Source: Flavipsychrobacter sp. (GTDB taxonomy: Bacteria; Bacteroidota; Bacteroidia; Chitinophagales; Chitinophagaceae). Taken from it: a DNA stretch of 20,189 nucleotides. The translations under genes were made by a program, and so were the position numbers. The stretch covers positions 1-20,189 of the forward strand of contig JAJNBR010000017.1 of NCBI GenBank assembly GCA_021156265.1, given 5' to 3'. Shown here in pieces: positions 17,173 through 20,189 of this stretch. A model generated the notes under the pieces. It was given only the letters and a program-made list of their open reading frames with translations. It did not search any database and was not told the DNA's origin. Positions within the stretch are counted from its first letter, which is position 1, and each line of letters opens with the position of its first letter.

Positions 17173-19767
17173 TCAGAATGGATTGATATCTCGGGTGAGG
17201 CGAAGGGTAATTCGACCACCGTCTTCTGAAAAGGCGTAGGTAGCTGTAGCTTTAACAAGGTTGAAGGGTGACAGGATGACTCCTCCGCCATAGGTAACAT
17301 GCCATTTGTCAGAGTCCTCATTATCCAGCCACACGCGTCCGTCATCCACGAGTGCCAGTATACCCACTTTGCCGTTCATGATTTTAGTTCTGACGTCCTT
17401 TATCCACTGCAGCTCGTTATTGTTGTAAAAAGCTATATCACCCCGAAAACGGTCTCTTCTAAACCCGCGCAAACTCCGGCTGCCGCCCACTGAGGGATAT
17501 TGGTAATATTCAGGGTCGCCCTCAACGTCCGTGCCTGCTGCCACGATAGCGAGCGATAGATTCCAGAAAAGGGGAATATAAAACTGTGCACCTGCATTAA
17601 AGCGGGTAAGCGCTCTGTCAGTGTAGGCCAGGTTGTGCAGGTAAGAGCCGCTTGCAAAAAAACCAAAACCTTTGGTTGGAACTATGATGTCGTTCACATC
17701 GGTAAAAGCATAGTTTACCGTGCCACCACCATAGTAGTGGCGTTCGTAAAGCCGTACCTCGTTCGGTACAAAAGCGGTTTCCAGAAAGCGGCCCTTATCA
17801 TGAATGACGCGTATGGCCTGCAGTAATGGAGTGATCCAGACTTCATGTTTTTCTCCTATTTTCCGGTTGAGACCGATGCTGAAAAGGATCTCGCTGTTGC
17901 GAGTTCTGTAGTAATCGTTATCGTCTACGGTTCGCGGGGTTTCGTTACCTAACCCGAAAAAATTCGTCCAGCGTATGGCATCGTAGTCTGCAATTATCTC
18001 GGTATTCCACTTGCCGGGAAAATTATAAAACGTACCGCGATAAGTAGCACCAAATGCGTTTTGTGTGAGTGAGTATCGGCCCAATATGCTCTGTTCCCAC
18101 GCGGGAGTTTTGCGCCATTTGTTTTCTTTTATTTTGTAGCCGAGACCTAAATGGAACCTGTCGGTGTTATTGTAGAAAAATATGGGTGTCAGTCCTTTTT
18201 TGTCGTAGTTGTAGAAATGGTATTTATATGTATTTATAGCTGTGTCATCCGATAATTTCATCTTCGTCTCTGTAGAGATCTCAATCGCATTGCCGGGGTT
18301 ATCGTATACAATTGTGGTTTGTGGTGAGCCCTTACTTCCAACCAGCGACCGGTCGGAGATTGAATCCCTGTCAATACCACCTATCAGGCGGATTTTTATT
18401 CCTTTCGCGGTTTTGCCCTCTACCTCGTACACATCATTGCCGCTGATACCATATACGCGTACTTCCTCAGTCTCACTGTTCAGGAACTTTCGGCTATAGA
18501 AGGGAGTAGTGGACAGTTTGCCATCTTTATTGATCTTAAAGACTTCAACTAGTGTTTCAGAGTCGTTAAGCCGCGACACAACGAATTTTTCCCGTTTCTT
18601 ACTGCCGGGTATATCCACCTCTTCGGCAAGGAAATTGTAATATTTGTCGGCATGGGTTTGCAGTGCGTCACGGCGGCTCTTGAGTTTTTCTGTTATCTCT
18701 TTCCCCGAGAGGGCATAGCTCGTCGGGGGCAGAAGCTTCACGTTTTCTTCTATTACTTTGTCTGTTATCACCTTCTGCAGGCTTTCGGCATGCTTTATCC
18801 AGTCTTCCCGTGTCATTTCATTGGCCATTCGTCTGTCCAGGTCGCGTGCCGCAAAATTGAAGGCCTCTACGTCTTTGATCCGATGGTTTAGGGTCTGATG
18901 GTGATCTTTAGCCAGAAAGCGCAATACAAAGCCATCGAATTTAGTGTAAGCCTGGTCGCGGTCTCGCGGTATGGGCTTATAAATTGTTTTACCGTTCGCT
19001 TTTGTTTTTGCCCAGCGCCACTGGTCTTCGTGCCTTCCCCAGTCGCCTATCAGCATGTCAAATAATCGCGACCGTATATATAGTTGTTGGTCTACTGAGT
19101 TGTCATTATCGTCCAATAATTTTTCCAGGACACCTTCTGTACTGATTATTTTTTCGGAGTTGCCGAAGTTATCTTCTTCACGCCAATCTCCATCCGGCCG
19201 CTGTTCAAAAAGATACAGCTTGTCGCCAAACTCATCGTTGAATGCGCCCAAGGCCGGCTGTTTTGGTACAAAACCAATTGTAGGTTTAGTATGGTATATC
19301 TGCGCTGCGTCGGCCATACCCGTTATTGTTATTGCGCTGTATGGTTGTATCGTCGATACCTGGTCGTCAACTACCCGTTCGACAAAACTGCCCAGGTATA
19401 TTTCAGGCAAAACTTTTCCATAGGTCTTGTTAATGCTGCGCAATACGTATTCATGCCCGGCTTTATCGTGTAAACGCAGGGTTTTAGTTTGCCTTCCGCC
19501 ACCGGCCTCATAAGGAGTAACACCGCCGGCCAGCGTATCTAGTTTTAAAACCGGTACTTTTTCCGGTGCGATCCAATCGGCACGGTAATGGGTGCCAAAC
19601 AGCAACCGATAAAATTTCGATTTTTCATATTGCGATCCTGCTGCTATGCTTATTGAATCGCGCGTAGAGCCGGTAACCTGCTGGGCATGCAAATGCGACG
19701 ATGCCAATAAGAGCATAATACATTGTAAGCTAACGATGTAGTTTTTGGTGAGTGTCGATGTAATCAC
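17173..19767 (-). CDS. Outer-membrane Omp85/BamA-like surface antigen with N-terminal kinase-like domain
   Basis: This 864-aa exported protein has a signal peptide ending near AQQ at residue 30. It continues with a soluble region (about 50-420) and a beta-barrel (about 490-864). The barrel has the Omp85 lid-loop motif GGSRSLRGFRRDRFRG near residue 767 and ends in RDINPF with a terminal Phe. This supports the surface antigen/BamA-TamA superfamily, though no POTRA repeats are evident. The soluble region reads like an atypical kinase of the CotH/FAM20C/HipA type: YVLRSINK (107-114), acidic EIYLGSFVE (122-130), hinge-like LYLFEQRPDGDW, GDWGRHEDQW (241-250) and PIPRDRDQA (265-273). The kinase assignment is inference from motif order. 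Where such kinases have the catalytic Asp before RH, this protein has G244. The start is GTG (19765-19767); no in-frame ATG lies upstream, and the next ATG (codon 18) would cut the signal peptide. Confidence 0.85.
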   Translation of the reverse strand: MITSTLTKNYIVSLQCIMLLLASSHLHAQQVTGSTRDSISIAAGSQYEKSKFYRLLFGTHYRADWIAPEKVPVLKLDTLAGGVTPYEAGGGRQTKTLRLHDKAGHEYVLRSINKTYGKVLPEIYLGSFVERVVDDQVSTIQPYSAITITGMADAAQIYHTKPTIGFVPKQPALGAFNDEFGDKLYLFEQRPDGDWREEDNFGNSEKIISTEGVLEKLLDDNDNSVDQQLYIRSRLFDMLIGDWGRHEDQWRWAKTKANGKTIYKPIPRDRDQAYTKFDGFVLRFLAKDHHQTLNHRIKDVEAFNFAARDLDRRMANEMTREDWIKHAESLQKVITDKVIEENVKLLPPTSYALSGKEITEKLKSRRDALQTHADKYYNFLAEEVDIPGSKKREKFVVSRLNDSETLVEVFKINKDGKLSTTPFYSRKFLNSETEEVRVYGISGNDVYEVEGKTAKGIKIRLIGGIDRDSISDRSLVGSKGSPQTTIVYDNPGNAIEISTETKMKLSDDTAINTYKYHFYNYDKKGLTPIFFYNNTDRFHLGLGYKIKENKWRKTPAWEQSILGRYSLTQNAFGATYRGTFYNFPGKWNTEIIADYDAIRWTNFFGLGNETPRTVDDNDYYRTRNSEILFSIGLNRKIGEKHEVWITPLLQAIRVIHDKGRFLETAFVPNEVRLYERHYYGGGTVNYAFTDVNDIIVPTKGFGFFASGSYLHNLAYTDRALTRFNAGAQFYIPLFWNLSLAIVAAGTDVEGDPEYYQYPSVGGSRSLRGFRRDRFRGDIAFYNNNELQWIKDVRTKIMNGKVGILALVDDGRVWLDNEDSDKWHVTYGGGVILSPFNLVKATATYAFSEDGGRITLRLTRDINPF

Positions 19768-19828
19768 GATTGTTATATTGCCAACGTTAGCATGTGTAAA
19801 AATCCTGCCATAAAATGCAGTCGGTTGT

Positions 19829-19846
19829 AAACCACTTGCGTGGTTT
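19829..19846. promoter_or_regulatory. Dyad in the divergent intergenic region
   Basis: AAACCAC-TTGC-GTGGTTT is a perfect inverted repeat with 7-bp arms. It lies 62 bp upstream of the Omp85-type gene start and overlaps the -33 element of the promoter at 19844-19876. Its position suits an operator. A short hairpin without a T-run makes termination less likely. Confidence 0.4.
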
Positions 19847-19876
19847 TGTTTATATTGATTATTTGTTGTATATTTG
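19844..19876 (+). promoter_or_regulatory. Bacteroidota sigma-ABfr type promoter
   Basis: TTTTG at 19844-19848 is followed after 20 bp by TATATTTG at 19869-19876, an exact match to the -33/-7 consensus (TTTG, about 20 bp, TAnnTTTG). The start point would be about 19881-19884. The nearest convincing downstream gene is the partial one at 20158, so the transcript would carry about 275 nt of leader or encode something small. Confidence 0.6.
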
Positions 19877-19881
19877 CTACC

Positions 19882-20073
19882 ATGATAATCGGTATGTATA
19901 CTCGCTATTCAGTATTCGGGCTGGTCTGTGACCAGGAAAGTAAAGTATACCCTCAAAATGGACAACAATCGCTAACAAATTCGAAAGGGGAAGCTTGCGG
20001 GTATTGCATTGTAGCCCGTAACAAATTTTCCGAACACAACCGCTTTGATTACTCCGGATGTAACAATCCTTAA
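19882..20073 (+). CDS. Doubtful 63-aa small ORF downstream of the promoter
   Basis: An ATG at 19882 falls almost exactly at the predicted transcription start, so translation would be leaderless. The 63-aa product has four cysteines (in contexts VC, AC, YC, GC) and no recognised domain, signal peptide or membrane helix. The frame is open further upstream to a GTG at 19840, but that part overlaps the promoter. Codon use shows no clear coding bias. It is as likely to be an untranslated leader or small RNA as a gene. Confidence 0.15.
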   Translation: MIIGMYTRYSVFGLVCDQESKVYPQNGQQSLTNSKGEACGYCIVARNKFSEHNRFDYSGCNNP

Positions 20074-20157
20074 ATTAAAGTTAAACCCCTATCAGCTCTT
20101 GCAAGTTTTGTATTACCTTTTCAAATTCAATTATTTAGGCGTCAATCCGCAAACTAT
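20074..20157 (+). promoter_or_regulatory. Upstream region of the partial DUF2723 gene
   Basis: These 84 bp are AT-rich. TTTTG at 20106-20110 followed after about 20 bp by TTATTTAGG is an imperfect sigma-ABfr-like pair (two mismatches in the -7 element). It could be the proximal promoter of the gene starting at 20158. Confidence 0.25.
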
Positions 20158-20189
20158 ATGAACTATCGTAAGATCAACAACATCGTTGG
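20158..20189 (+). CDS. Start of a probable DUF2723 multi-spanning membrane protein (cut by window edge)
   Basis: ATG at 20158-20160 opens a frame reading MNYRKINNIV up to the window edge. Bacteroidota DUF2723 proteins (large membrane proteins related to protein O-mannosyltransferases) very often begin with M-N-(Y/F)-(R/K)-K-x-N-N-x-x-G-W, which this matches from memory. The next partial codon GG fits Gly. Only ten residues are visible, so the call depends on that opening motif alone. Confidence 0.5.
   Translation, partial: MNYRKINNIV

Noticed and set aside
1..20189. Search for tRNA, rRNA, CRISPR repeats, insertion sequences, prophage or defence genes
   Set aside because: No cloverleaf, repeated spacer pattern, transposase, terminal inverted repeats or phage/defence proteins could be recognised. 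The window looks like ordinary chromosome.

Overview
The window looks like chromosomal DNA of a Bacteroidota species, probably from the Chitinophagaceae/Sphingobacteriia side. The evidence is a type IX secretion (T9SS) sorting domain on the secreted deiminase, a DUF4402 exported protein, a 7TM-PAS hybrid-type histidine kinase, an Omp85-type outer-membrane protein with a Bacteroidota-style N-terminal extension, a TTTTG-N20-TATATTTG promoter of the sigma-ABfr type, and a 3' edge gene whose first residues match DUF2723 proteins. Species assignment is not possible from this sequence.

Positions 1-11474 hold an alpha-glucan/trehalose cluster. On the + strand are the 3' end of a probable treZ and, overlapping it by 8 bp, a 1339-aa fusion of TreY (maltooligosyltrehalose synthase) with MalQ (4-alpha-glucanotransferase). 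Converging on it from the - strand is a tight operon, glgE - treS/maltokinase fusion - glgB, with gaps of 10-14 bp. The two stop codons at the convergence touch (4179-4181 and 4182-4184). Together the enzymes form a loop. TreY/TreZ release trehalose from glucan. TreS isomerises trehalose to maltose, and its fused kinase makes maltose 1-phosphate. GlgE polymerises that to linear glucan and GlgB branches it. MalQ recycles short maltodextrins, the products TreY handles poorly.

Positions 11475-12316 hold the glgE leader with several inverted repeats, a strong hairpin terminator (11627-11657), and a small exported DUF4402 protein. Positions 12317-15256 carry two divergent enzymes of the pentein (guanidino-modifying) superfamily. 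One is a cytoplasmic amidinotransferase/DDAH-like hydrolase. The other is a secreted T9SS-type enzyme whose motifs resemble Porphyromonas peptidylarginine deiminase (PPAD) more than agmatine deiminase. A bidirectional terminator lies at 15279-15303.

Positions 15306-19767 hold, on the - strand, an apparent two-gene unit. An 864-aa outer-membrane protein comes first (a kinase-like periplasmic region followed by an Omp85/surface-antigen barrel), then a 607-aa orphan sensor histidine kinase. The last 420 bp (19768-20189) are mostly intergenic. They hold a 7-bp-arm dyad, a good sigma-ABfr promoter, a doubtful 63-aa ORF and the first codons of a probable DUF2723 membrane protein. No tRNA, rRNA, CRISPR array or insertion sequence was seen.

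The most interesting items are the TreY-MalQ fusion, the PPAD-like secreted enzyme with one of the two substrate-clamping arginines replaced, and the kinase-like/Omp85 fusion with a Gly at the expected catalytic Asp.
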